This document shows positions 13,384 to 22,559 of a stretch of DNA of 22,559 nt, in pieces (positions within the stretch are counted from its first letter, which is position 1; each line of letters opens with the position of its first letter). The DNA is taken from positions 1 to 22,559 of the forward strand of contig DAOUHZ010000164.1 of the NCBI GenBank assembly GCA_034428455.1, read 5' to 3'. A program made the position numbers and the translations under genes. The notes beneath the pieces are model-generated. The model searched no databases. It saw nothing but the letters and a program-made list of their open reading frames with translations, and was not told the origin of the DNA. The stretch is from Bin87 sp034428455. GTDB taxonomy: Bacteria; Chloroflexota; Dehalococcoidia; Lucifugimonadales; UBA3495.

Positions 13384-13740
13384 TCAGGCGTCCGGCACGA
13401 TGTGAATCAGACGATGATTAACCGGGTCAACGCCCAGCAGCAGATTCTGCAACGCTTCCACGCCCATCAAATAGATGCTGTTGGATTCGCCGAACAGAAA
13501 ATACTCTTCGCTGTCCGTTTCGCCGTAGCGGATTTTGACTCTGCCCATCCCGGCGCTGACTTCCGAGCCGTCGGCCAAGGTGTAAGGACGCTGTCCTTCG
13601 GTTGCTTCCCACCCCAAAGCGCGCAATATGTTCCCCGGCAACTGACAGTAGGTAGCTCCGGTATCGGCAGTCATTGGCACCTCAAGCAAAGCAGAACCGT
13701 CAGCAGACCAGATTCCCAACGTGGTCCGAACTTCGCCCAT
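13384..13740 (-). CDS. Retropepsin-like clan AA aspartic protease
   Basis: A 118-aa small protein of the bacterial clan AA aspartic protease group. It has the N-terminal MGEVRTTLGIW, the catalytic ADTGATY (Asp26), YCQLPGNILRALGWE, a central beta-rich segment (YTLADGSEVSAGMGRVKIRY) and the C-terminal flap-like YLMGVEALQNLLLGVDPVN. These proteins would need to dimerise to form an active site, as retroviral proteases do. I chose ATG 13740 because it aligns residue for residue with the start of the paralog; GTG 13749 is in frame and has a G-rich stretch 6 nt upstream. It lies 12 nt after the leuS stop. Substrate is unknown. Confidence 0.8.
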   Translation of the reverse strand: MGEVRTTLGIWSADGSALLEVPMTADTGATYCQLPGNILRALGWEATEGQRPYTLADGSEVSAGMGRVKIRYGETDSEEYFLFGESNSIYLMGVEALQNLLLGVDPVNHRLIHIVPDA

Positions 13741-13752
13741 GATGTTCACTCG

Positions 13753-16230
<2,478 letters not shown>

Positions 16231-16356
16231 AAAAAGGCAACCCTCAATATCGTGGGCGCGGGCGGCGGAGGCGATGGCGCCCAGCAAACGTAAGTGTGGC
16301 GACCCTCAATATAGCACACGCATATTGGGGACACCGCGGCGGCTGACAGTATAACA

Positions 16357-16383
16357 CCCGGCCAGCAGGAACGGCTGGCCGGG
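16357..16383 (-). terminator. Hairpin after the cupin gene, probable terminator
   Basis: A perfect 10-bp GC-rich stem (16357-16366 with 16374-16383, loop AGGAACG) lies 12 nt after the cupin stop. Read on the minus strand it is followed by TGTTATACT, a weak U-rich tail. It would separate the cupin transcript from leuS. Confidence 0.5.
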
Positions 16384-16395
16384 CGGTTGAACGGG

Positions 16396-16734
16396 TCAGT
16401 CGTCCAGATGAATGGTGGCCGTTACCCGTGGAACGTCGCCGACTACCCGCGTGGTGTGGCCGTGGCCGGTGAGGTCCTCGGCTAGGTTCACGTCGCCGGG
16501 CCCCAGGCGGTGAACGGTGCCGTCCGCCAGGCCGATTTCCGCCTCTCCGGAAAGGGTGATGATGTACTGGCGACGAGGCGCCACGTGCCAGTCGCTGAAG
16601 TACCCCGGAGGCGAAGCACGGAATATGATTCCTTTGGCGTCCTGCACCTGGCTCCACACCGGATGGGACGGTGGGTCGATCTCTTCGATGTGGGAATGGC
16701 CGTCGTCGCCAGTGTACAGTCGTATGGAACCCAT
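16396..16734 (-). CDS. Small single-domain cupin protein
   Basis: A 112-aa protein with the cupin barrel pattern: DWHVAPRRQYIITLSGEAEI (residues 48-67), containing His50, Gln56 and Glu64 in the metal-site region, then RLGPGDVNLAEDLTGHGHTT (76-95), containing His91 and His93. It resembles stand-alone cupins annotated only as 'cupin domain-containing'. The first ~45 residues form an N-terminal strand segment with HSHIEEIDPPSHPVW. ATG 16734 has AGGAGGG with 3-4 nt spacing. It is monocistronic, divergent from trkH. Substrate and metal are not predictable from sequence. Confidence 0.85.
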   Translation of the reverse strand: MGSIRLYTGDDGHSHIEEIDPPSHPVWSQVQDAKGIIFRASPPGYFSDWHVAPRRQYIITLSGEAEIGLADGTVHRLGPGDVNLAEDLTGHGHTTRVVGDVPRVTATIHLDD

Positions 16735-16810
16735 GATCCCTCCTCTTGTGACGTTGTTTCACAGCGGATATTAACACAAACCGGATAGCGTGGCGCGAAC
16801 CCAGTTGCGA

Positions 16811-16841
16811 TTGACATATCCCCCTGCCCCGTCATAATGAC
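16811..16841 (+). promoter_or_regulatory. Sigma-70-type promoter for trkH with palindrome over the -10
   Basis: TTGACA at 16811-16816 and CATAAT at 16833-16838 are 16 nt apart. The -10 is centred in a perfect 11-bp palindrome, GTCAT-A-ATGAC (16831-16841), which might be an operator. Predicted transcription start is near 16845, upstream of both candidate trkH starts. Confidence 0.55.
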
Positions 16842-16921
16842 GCTGCCCTCGTCTGGCACGCTTCCCAACCCTGCGCTTGGTATCCCCAATCTGCGCCCCA
16901 ACCAGCGTCCGGTGCTTCCCA

Positions 16922-18445
16922 GTGAACGACCCGTCTCGCGGTAACGCCGGCTCAAGCGAGCCGGAAGCGGCAGCCGATCTCGCCCAGCCCGGCGAAGACG
17001 TTTCGTCGTGGCGAGTGCGTCGGGTCGACCCGGTTCGCATTCCCATACGCCGCCACCGTACCCCGCCGCGCCGCTGGTCATCCACTCCGCTGCTGCTGCT
17101 GCTCACGTTCTTGATGCTGAACGTGATCGGAGGGGCAATGCTGGCTCTGCCCCTTGCCGCCGCAGACGGAGTCGCGGCCAGCCTGCGCGTGGCGTTCTTC
17201 ACGGCGATCTCTGCTTCCACCGTCACCGGGCTGACGGTGGTGGACACGCCGGAATTCTGGTCCCAGTTCGGCAAAGCGGTCATCTTCGTGCTGATGCTGG
17301 TGGGCGGCCTGGAGTTCATCACCGCGGCCACCGTGCTGATCGCGTTCATCGGCCGGCGGGCGACCGCCCTCGAAGAGGACGTGTATCAGGACACCGTGGG
17401 CGACGTCTCGGCGCGGAACCTGACCCGGGTGGCTCGCAACATTGTGGTGGCGTTCTTCATCGGCTATCTGGTTGGAGCCGCGCTGATTTTTTTGCGGATG
17501 CGTTCGGTTGCAGACTTTACGATGCTGGAAGCCGTCTGGCAGTCATTGTTCCTTTCGGTGTCGGCGCTCAACAACGCCGGGTTCTCGATCCTGCCCAACT
17601 CGCCGGGCGGCAGCAATGCGGAGACCCTGGGAGCGCACCCGTATCTGATGTGGGTCATAACGCCGCTGATCATCGCCGGCGCTTTGGGATGGCCTTTCAT
17701 CATGGACATGCGCCGGAACTGGAGCCCGAGCCGGTCGCGGCGGCGCTGGCCCGGGCTGTTCCTGTTCAATTTCCAACGGTTCAGCCTCGATACCAAGCTG
17801 GTGTTGATCCTGACCACGTTCCTCTACGGGTTCAGTGCGCTGACGTTCCTGTTCGCCGAGTGGAACGGCGTGCTGTGGGACCACTCCGGCCACGGCGTCG
17901 TGGGCTCGGCGATTTTCCACGGCGTCAGCGGGCGCACGGCGGGGTTCGCAGCCCTGGACTGGAGCGCGACCCGCGACTTCACCCAGTTGGTGTTCGCCGG
18001 CCTGATGTTCATCGGCGGGTCCACCGCATCGGTGGCCGGAGGGATCAAGGTGAACACGGTGGCGGTGCTCCTGGCGGCGGCCCGGTCGTCGGCCATGCGG
18101 AACTCCACCACGGAAATATTCCGGCGTGAGATTGCTCCGGTTCTGGTGTCCCGCGCGCTGCTGGTGGCGCTGCTCGGCGTGACGTTCCTCTCCATCGTGC
18201 TTCCCATCCTGACTTATACGGACCCTCACCTGCCGTTCTTGCCGCTGATGTTCGAGACGGTGTCCGCCTTCGGCACCAACGGAATGTCCACGGGAGTATC
18301 CAGCGAACTCAGTCTCGCCGGTTCGATCATATTCATGATGACGATGCTGGTGGGCCGAGTCGGGCCTCTGACCCTGGTGATGCTGCTCGCTCCCCGCGAG
18401 GATGCCACCTACCGCTACCCCGAAGAACCCGTTAGAATTGGATAA
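16922..18445 (+). CDS. trkH: TrkH/KtrB-type potassium uptake channel subunit
   Basis: Membrane K+ translocating subunit. It shows four pore-loop filter segments of the Trk/Ktr fold: SASTVTGLTVVD, SALNNAGFSILPN, SGRTAGFAALD and SAFGTNGMSTG, each with the filter glycine. Eight or more hydrophobic helices span from about residue 55 onward. An unusual polar, Arg- and Pro-rich N-terminal extension of about 50 residues precedes the first helix. The start is uncertain: GTG 16922 is given, TTG 16877 is in frame, and neither has a clear ribosome site; a later GTG is possible. It is followed 5 nt later by its regulatory partner trkA, so this is a complete K+ uptake pair. Confidence 0.9.
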   Translation: MNDPSRGNAGSSEPEAAADLAQPGEDVSSWRVRRVDPVRIPIRRHRTPPRRWSSTPLLLLLTFLMLNVIGGAMLALPLAAADGVAASLRVAFFTAISASTVTGLTVVDTPEFWSQFGKAVIFVLMLVGGLEFITAATVLIAFIGRRATALEEDVYQDTVGDVSARNLTRVARNIVVAFFIGYLVGAALIFLRMRSVADFTMLEAVWQSLFLSVSALNNAGFSILPNSPGGSNAETLGAHPYLMWVITPLIIAGALGWPFIMDMRRNWSPSRSRRRWPGLFLFNFQRFSLDTKLVLILTTFLYGFSALTFLFAEWNGVLWDHSGHGVVGSAIFHGVSGRTAGFAALDWSATRDFTQLVFAGLMFIGGSTASVAGGIKVNTVAVLLAAARSSAMRNSTTEIFRREIAPVLVSRALLVALLGVTFLSIVLPILTYTDPHLPFLPLMFETVSAFGTNGMSTGVSSELSLAGSIIFMMTMLVGRVGPLTLVMLLAPREDATYRYPEEPVRIG

Positions 18446-18450
18446 TCATC

Positions 18451-19110
18451 ATGGCTAAGCAAGTATGCGTGATCGGATTGGGCCGGTTTGGAGCGAAGCT
18501 GGCCAGCACGCTGTTCCAGCGGGAACACGAAGTGCTCGCTATCGATCAGGACGAGCAGCGCGTGCAGGAAATGCTGGGCCGCGTCACCTATGCCGTCGAG
18601 GCGAACGCAACCAACGAGACGGCGCTGCGCGACCTGGGCGTTAGCGACATGGACGTGGCCGTCGTGGCCCTGGGCAGCCAGATCCAGTCCAGCATCATCA
18701 CCACCATGATGCTCAAGTCCATGGGGCTACCCTATGTGATTGCACGGGCGACCGACACGCAGCACGCGGAGATACTGCACCGCGTGGGCGCGGATAAGGT
18801 GATCTTCCCCGAGGAAGAGGCCGCCGAGCGGGCCGCCAGCCTGGATTTGAGCCCCAATTACGTCGAGTTCATGCACATCACCGATGACACCGGGGTGCAC
18901 AAATTGCGGCCGCCGGAAAAGATGCGGGGCATGTCCCTGCGGGACGCGGGTCTCGTCTCCGAATCGACGCGCCATCACGTCTCGGTGATGGTCATAAGGC
19001 GCGGGAATGAATACATCATCAACCCGGCTGAAGAGGAATTGATCGACGATGGCGACATTCTCGTGGTGGTTGGCAGCCACGAGGATGTCGAGAGGGCGTT
19101 CGCCCGGTAA
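18451..19110 (+). CDS. trkA: TrkA/KtrA-type RCK regulatory subunit of K+ uptake
   Basis: Cytosolic nucleotide-binding gating subunit. The RCK_N Rossmann domain has VCVIGLGRFG (residues 5-14), EVLAIDQDE with Asp32 at the ribose-binding position, and AVVALGSQIQSSI. The RCK_C domain spans about residues 140-219 (GMSLRDAGL, HHVSVMVIRRGNEYIINPAEE, DGDILVVVGS). At 219 aa it is a single RCK unit like KtrA, not the doubled enterobacterial TrkA. ATG 18451 lies 5 nt after the trkH stop with only a weak GGAT upstream, suggesting coupling. Confidence 0.95.
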   Translation: MAKQVCVIGLGRFGAKLASTLFQREHEVLAIDQDEQRVQEMLGRVTYAVEANATNETALRDLGVSDMDVAVVALGSQIQSSIITTMMLKSMGLPYVIARATDTQHAEILHRVGADKVIFPEEEAAERAASLDLSPNYVEFMHITDDTGVHKLRPPEKMRGMSLRDAGLVSESTRHHVSVMVIRRGNEYIINPAEEELIDDGDILVVVGSHEDVERAFAR

Positions 19111-19143
19111 CCGCGGGCCCGCCCGGCATGACGGGGTAATCCT

Positions 19144-19980
19144 ATGAGCAACAGGATCGGATACCTGGGACCGGCGGGAACCTACACGGAGCAGGCGGCG
19201 CTGCTCTACTCGCCCCAGGGCGTCCTCACGCCCTATCCCTCCATCAGCGCGGTGGGCGCTGCCGTCTCCAACAACGAGGTGGACGCCGGGGTGGTGCCCA
19301 TTGAGAACAGCCTGGAGGGATCGGTCACGTTCACGCTGGACCTGCTCATCGCCCAGTCCGGCCTGTCCATCCAGAACGAGGTGGTGATCCCCATCGACCA
19401 CTACCTGGTTGCCGCGCCGGGCGTGGTGGCCGAGACCGTAGAGGTCATTTACTCCCACCCGCAGGCCCTGGCTCAGTGCCGGGAGTACCTGGAAGCGCGC
19501 TTTCCCGCGGTTCCACGGGAAGCCTCCTTGAGCACGGCGGCCGCCGTCGCCGACATGCAGGGCAGCCGGGTTCCGGCCGCCGCGATCTGCCCCCAGCGGG
19601 CCGCCGAAATTTACGACGTGCAGATCCTGGACAAGGGAATCCAGGACAATACCGCAAACCAGACCCGGTTCGTCGTCCTCGCTCACGCCGACCACGCTCC
19701 CACCGGCCACGACCGCACGTCCATCTGCTTCTCGTTCACGGTGGACCGTCCCGGAAACCTGTACAGCACCATCGGCGAATTCGCCAGCCGGAACATCAAC
19801 CTGGTCAAGATTGAAAGCCGGCCCACCAAGCAGGAGCTGGGCAGGTACATCTTCCTGATCGACTGCGAAGGCCATCGTCACCAGCCGGAAGTGGCCGCTG
19901 CGCTGGATGGGCTGCGCCGGCGTACCGATATGTTGAAGATATTGGGGTCCTATCCCTTCTGGGAACCCCGCGCCGAGTAA
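19144..19980 (+). CDS. pheA: Prephenate dehydratase with ACT domain
   Basis: Converts prephenate to phenylpyruvate in phenylalanine synthesis. Catalytic domain marks: IGYLGPAGTYTEQAAL at the N-terminus, VVPIENSLEGSV, IYSHPQALAQCREYL and NQTRFVVL with the catalytic Thr174-Arg175-Phe176. A C-terminal ACT domain (from about residue 190) holds PGNLYSTIGEFASRNINLVK (20 residues) and the Phe-binding ESRPTK motif, so feedback inhibition by phenylalanine is expected. Length (278 aa) is the monofunctional type, without a chorismate mutase domain. The gap to trkA is 33 nt. Confidence 0.96.
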   Translation: MSNRIGYLGPAGTYTEQAALLYSPQGVLTPYPSISAVGAAVSNNEVDAGVVPIENSLEGSVTFTLDLLIAQSGLSIQNEVVIPIDHYLVAAPGVVAETVEVIYSHPQALAQCREYLEARFPAVPREASLSTAAAVADMQGSRVPAAAICPQRAAEIYDVQILDKGIQDNTANQTRFVVLAHADHAPTGHDRTSICFSFTVDRPGNLYSTIGEFASRNINLVKIESRPTKQELGRYIFLIDCEGHRHQPEVAAALDGLRRRTDMLKILGSYPFWEPRAE

Positions 19981-19982
19981 CG

Positions 19983-20534
19983 GTGGCGCGGAATAATTTC
20001 CGTAGGGTCGGCGCGGCGCTGGCTGGCATCCGCAACGCCGGCATCGGCGTACTCAGGGTGCAGTTCCGCTCGCTGTTTCTGGTCCGGGGCGATAGCATGA
20101 GCCCCACCTTGCGCGACGGAGACTTGATGCACGTGCACCGCATGGCGGGCAAAAGCGCGAGTTACCGGCGAGGATCGATCGTAGTAGCAGAGATGCCTTC
20201 GCCTTCAGGAGATGACAGTCTGTTGACCAATGTGAAACGCGTAGTTGGGTTGCCTGGGGAGCTGGTTCGCGTCGGGAGCGACGGCGCCGTATCGGTAGAG
20301 GGGATATCGCTGTCGGAGCCGTACCTTGCGGTTGGAGCGCGGGCCGCGTCCGGCCCCGGCCTGCTGTGGTTGTGCGACGACGACGCATACTTCCTGATGG
20401 GAGACAACCGCGCCGACAGCTGGGACAGCCGACGTTTTGGTCCTGTCCCCGCTTCCAGCATCATCGGCAGGATGTGGCTCAGGCTGCCAACCCATCGCCT
20501 GCTGGGCCGCAGTTCACCGGATGGCATCGACTGA
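19983..20534 (+). CDS. S26 signal-peptidase-I-like serine protease without clear membrane anchor
   Basis: A 183-aa S26 family peptidase. Box B GDSMSPTLRDGD has the nucleophile Ser38, box D NVKRVVGLPGE has the general base Lys85, and box E FLMGDNRADSWDSRRFGPVP is complete. The N-terminus (GAALAGIRNAGIGVLRVQF) is only weakly hydrophobic and contains Arg residues, unlike the usual transmembrane anchor, and no C-terminal helix is present. The GTG start 3 nt after the pheA stop has no clear ribosome site. It could be a housekeeping LepB with an atypical anchor or a specialised soluble S26 maturation protease. Confidence 0.85.
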   Translation: MARNNFRRVGAALAGIRNAGIGVLRVQFRSLFLVRGDSMSPTLRDGDLMHVHRMAGKSASYRRGSIVVAEMPSPSGDDSLLTNVKRVVGLPGELVRVGSDGAVSVEGISLSEPYLAVGARAASGPGLLWLCDDDAYFLMGDNRADSWDSRRFGPVPASSIIGRMWLRLPTHRLLGRSSPDGID

Positions 20535-20550
20535 TTCCGATTGATAGCGC

Positions 20551-21582
20551 ATGGCCTCTCTGGAAGCGAAATTGCACCAAGCCGCCGACTGGGCGACCCG
20601 CAACCGGCGATTGCTGCGGATCCGGCCGGTGATTCGCGCTCTGTATCTTCGTCGTTACATTCAGCGATTGGCGCAGCGAAGAAGCTCAGTGCGGTTGGTG
20701 CTGGCAACCGTGTCGGCGGTGATGCAGAACGACAACCAGCAACTCATGGCCGGCGTGGCCTACTACGGCATGGTGTCATTGCTGCCCTTCTCGGTGGTGG
20801 TGCTGCAGCTCCTGCCGATGCTGTTGGGAGAGGAAGGCGCCCGTACCTGGTTCTCCGCCATCTCCTCCGGTGTGCTTCCTCCCAACATCGACGTGTCCAC
20901 ATTGTGGCCGGTCCAGCCGCCGGCGGTGGCTGGCGCCACGGGTCTGGTCGCCTTTCTCGGCCTGCTCTGGGGCAGTTTCAAGCTGTTCGGCGCGGTGGGA
21001 CTGGTGGTCAACCGCGCCTGGGGCATCGAACCGGCCCAGGTGGGAATCCTGGGCAAGACGCGGGAGTACCTGTTCCTCAGCGCCATGGCCCTCGGGCTGT
21101 TGATTTCCACGGTGCTCACCTACGTCACCGTGCCGGACTTCATCGTGTACGTGCTGCGAGCCACCGGGGTGGATGGGCTGGCCAATGTTGTGGAGGCACA
21201 GCGCTGGTGGCCGAGCCTCCTGGCCTGGGTGCTGTCGGTGATCGTATTCCTCCTGGTGTACCGATACGTGCCGGCTCGAACGGTGCACTGGCGGTGGGCA
21301 TTTCTCGGCGCAGTCAGCGCGAGCGTCATTTTCCAGGCGGCCTCCTACATATTCGCCCTGTTCTTCTCGTACATTGCGCCGCAGCGGTTGTTCTACGGTC
21401 CCCTGGCGTCGGTGCTGATCATCCTGATCTGGCTGTTCGTGTCCGCGTTGACGCTGGTATCGGGCGCCGTGCTCACCGCCTACGCCCAGAGCATCTACCG
21501 GGGCGATGGCCCGTGGCCGAGGTCCGGCTGGTTCCTGGGCACGCGCGGCAGCCCGCAGGCGTCCCCCAACAACCTTGAGTGA
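20551..21582 (+). CDS. YihY/BrkB-family inner membrane protein
   Basis: A 343-aa polytopic membrane protein of the YihY/virulence factor BrkB (UPF0761) family, of unknown biochemical role. It shows MAGVAYYGMVSLLPFSVVVL (residues 66-85), matching the family A-x-x-Y-x-x-x-S-L-x-P pattern, LGLLWGSFKLFGAVGLVVNRAW and the C-terminal YVPARTVHWRWAFLGA then FYGPLASVLIILIWLFVSAL. About six transmembrane helices are visible. The first ~60 residues are basic and cytosolic-looking. ATG 20551 is 16 nt after the preceding stop; no strong ribosome site. Confidence 0.9.
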   Translation: MASLEAKLHQAADWATRNRRLLRIRPVIRALYLRRYIQRLAQRRSSVRLVLATVSAVMQNDNQQLMAGVAYYGMVSLLPFSVVVLQLLPMLLGEEGARTWFSAISSGVLPPNIDVSTLWPVQPPAVAGATGLVAFLGLLWGSFKLFGAVGLVVNRAWGIEPAQVGILGKTREYLFLSAMALGLLISTVLTYVTVPDFIVYVLRATGVDGLANVVEAQRWWPSLLAWVLSVIVFLLVYRYVPARTVHWRWAFLGAVSASVIFQAASYIFALFFSYIAPQRLFYGPLASVLIILIWLFVSALTLVSGAVLTAYAQSIYRGDGPWPRSGWFLGTRGSPQASPNNLE

Positions 21583-21586
21583 GCTG

Positions 21587-21907
21587 ATGGCTTTGACTTT
21601 CTTCCCGTGTCCGTACCTGGGCAGATCGGTGGAGCTCAACGACGAGCGGGAGCGTCATATCAGGGAAAGCCACGGGGAACTTCTTCCCAATCGTCCCGAA
21701 TATATCGGGTTCGCTTTGGCCTCCCCGGACCGGATACAACGCAAAATACCGGACGACAACTCTCTGCAATTCTGCCGCTGGTACAATGATTTGGGCAAGT
21801 ACGTGGTCGTGGCGGTAGTCAGCGATCCCGGGCCGCGCAGGTGGATAGTGACCGCCTACGTTACCCACCGGCTTTCCAGAGGAGAAATAATATGGATACG
21901 CGAGTGA
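21587..21907 (+). CDS. Putative BECR-fold (PBECR-like) RNase toxin
   Basis: A 106-aa protein. The pattern CPYLGRSVELNDERERHIRE (residues 8-27) then His29, SPDRIQRK (46-53), GKYVVVAVV (70-78) and IVTAYVTHRLSRGEIIW (87-103) resembles phage-Barnase-EndoU-ColicinE5-RelE-like (PBECR) nuclease domains, where an R-x-x-H-I-x-x-x-H helix and a T-A-Y-x-T strand are typical. Candidate catalytic residues are His24, His29, Lys71 and His94/Arg95. I chose ATG 21587 because homology begins there; a frame opening at 21506 lies inside the YihY gene. It overlaps the DUF2283 gene by 16 nt, a toxin-antitoxin-like arrangement. Function is inferred, not proven. Confidence 0.68.
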   Translation: MALTFFPCPYLGRSVELNDERERHIRESHGELLPNRPEYIGFALASPDRIQRKIPDDNSLQFCRWYNDLGKYVVVAVVSDPGPRRWIVTAYVTHRLSRGEIIWIRE

Positions 21908-22332
21908 TATTTGAATACGACCGGATTGGCGACATGCTGTACGTTGGGAAATGCCGGCCCTACGCGGGGCAGGACTCCGACGATATCGAGGACATGGTCA
22001 TCGCCCGATTCAACCCTGACACTGACGAGGTGGAAAGCTTTGAGGTGTTGTTTGTCTCCAGGCGCGTCGTCAGTCATGAACCGTTCCGGCTGGACGTTCC
22101 CGTTGCGCCGGGCGCAATCAACGATTGTCCAGTGCCGCCGGAGTTCGCCTGCTTGGTAGATCCCGGATCAGAGTGGTTGACCGTGCCCGCGGCCGCGGTC
22201 GTCGGCATGGAACTGGACACCAGGCCACCTCAGTTCCCCACCTACCCCGGCAACCGCCCCGCCGACGTCAGCCGGTTTGAGCTGGAGATTCATCGAGGAC
22301 TGATGCCGACCGTGCTGGATATATCGGATTAA
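21892..22332 (+). CDS. DUF2283-like protein, putative antitoxin partner
   Basis: A 146-aa protein whose first ~58 residues match the DUF2283 style: FEYDRIGDMLYVGKCRPY (7-24), GQDSDDIEDMVIARFNPDT (26-44), EVESFEVLFVSRR (46-58). The remaining ~88 residues have no family I recognise (Pro-rich, acidic). A strong ribosome site (AGAGGAGA, 7 nt upstream) sets ATG 21892; the longer open frame from 21841 is not used. The gene overlaps the upstream nuclease-like gene by 16 nt in another frame. DUF2283 proteins are often partners of small toxic proteins, so an antitoxin role is reasonable inference. Confidence 0.72.
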   Translation: MDTRVIFEYDRIGDMLYVGKCRPYAGQDSDDIEDMVIARFNPDTDEVESFEVLFVSRRVVSHEPFRLDVPVAPGAINDCPVPPEFACLVDPGSEWLTVPAAAVVGMELDTRPPQFPTYPGNRPADVSRFELEIHRGLMPTVLDISD

Positions 22333-22488
22333 CAGTCAGCGGATTAGCGCCACGAACCGAACCCGTGCGCTCGCACAAGCACCACTCATCGGTGAAGTTG
22401 GGCCACCTCGCCAAAATGCGATTCAGTCAGGTCGTCACATTTAGGTCGTACACCTATTGTGCCAGCTATAAACCATTGGTGCTAGTTA

Positions 22489-22511
22489 GTGTCAGAGGGT
22501 GAAGTGTGTAA
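22489..22511. other. Possible insertion-sequence terminus at window edge
   Basis: GTGTCA (22489-22494) followed by a GTGTGTAA block (22504-22511) resembles the terminal region of IS256/Mutator-type elements from memory. Only one end is visible and no transposase can be read. An open frame starts at ATG 22511 and runs to the window end (16 codons), without a convincing ribosome site. The rest of 22333-22488 shows no gene. Confidence 0.2.
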
Positions 22512-22559
22512 TGGAGCGATGGATGTGTCCCTTGGCGTCGGGTTCCAGTCCATTCCAGT

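Noticed and set aside
16240..16312. ACCCTCAATAT present twice (16240-16250 and 16302-16312) in the leuS leader, considered as a T-box or operator repeat
   Set aside because: The leader is too short and lacks the T-box sequence and a terminator stem; an 11-bp direct repeat alone is weak evidence.
22365..22376. GTGC/GCAC small hairpin after the DUF2283 gene, considered as a terminator
   Set aside because: Only a 4-bp stem and no following T-run.

Overview
The window is GC-rich bacterial chromosome with tightly packed genes and many 4-16 nt overlaps. It has the flavour of an uncultivated Chloroflexota (Dehalococcoidia/SAR202-like) genome: an early-cobalt (anaerobic) cobalamin set (cbiX, cbiD, cbiG), small families such as Uma2, clan AA aspartic protease, PaREP1/HEPN-like and DUF2283, and GTG starts. 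The taxonomic call is inference; there is no rRNA gene or other decisive marker here.

Layout. (1) 1-471: a 39-codon lipoprotein-like gene on the minus strand, an orphan intrinsic terminator on the plus strand, then an AT-rich promoter with a perfect palindrome before a LysR regulator (478-1437, +). A small membrane-anchored coiled-coil protein (1502-1789, +) follows. (2) 1840-4227 (minus): a putative operon of a second membrane-anchored coiled-coil protein, an HpcH/HpaI aldolase and two RDD-family membrane proteins. The two coiled-coil proteins share the C-terminal tail NHTHDADGR. (3) 4285-16230 (minus): a long co-directional run read right to left: leuS, two tandem retropepsin-like genes, cbiC, cbiX, a Uma2 endonuclease-like gene, cbiD, cbiT, cbiL, cbiF, cbiG, two PaREP1/HEPN-like genes, cbiH. 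The corrin genes cover cobalt insertion, ring methylations at C20, C17, C11 and C1, ring contraction, C12-side-chain decarboxylation and the final methyl migration. cbiE, cbiJ/cobK, cbiA, cbiP and cbiB are not in the window. (4) 16396-16734 (minus): a small cupin, divergent from (5) 16922-22332 (plus): trkH, trkA, pheA, an S26 signal-peptidase-like gene, a YihY/BrkB membrane protein, and an overlapping pair that looks like a BECR-fold nuclease plus a DUF2283 protein. The last 227 bases have no secure gene, and the right edge may touch an insertion-sequence end.

The most unusual points are: the overlapping nuclease/DUF2283 pair; a precorrin-8X methylmutase whose expected catalytic His position reads Arg; a tandem aspartic-protease pair in which one copy has Asn for the catalytic Asp; non-corrin 'guest' genes at two places inside the corrin gene run; a CbiX with a four-Cys insertion straight after its metal-binding His; and the shared His-rich tail on two separate coiled-coil membrane proteins. 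All homology statements are from recognition of motifs, with no database search.
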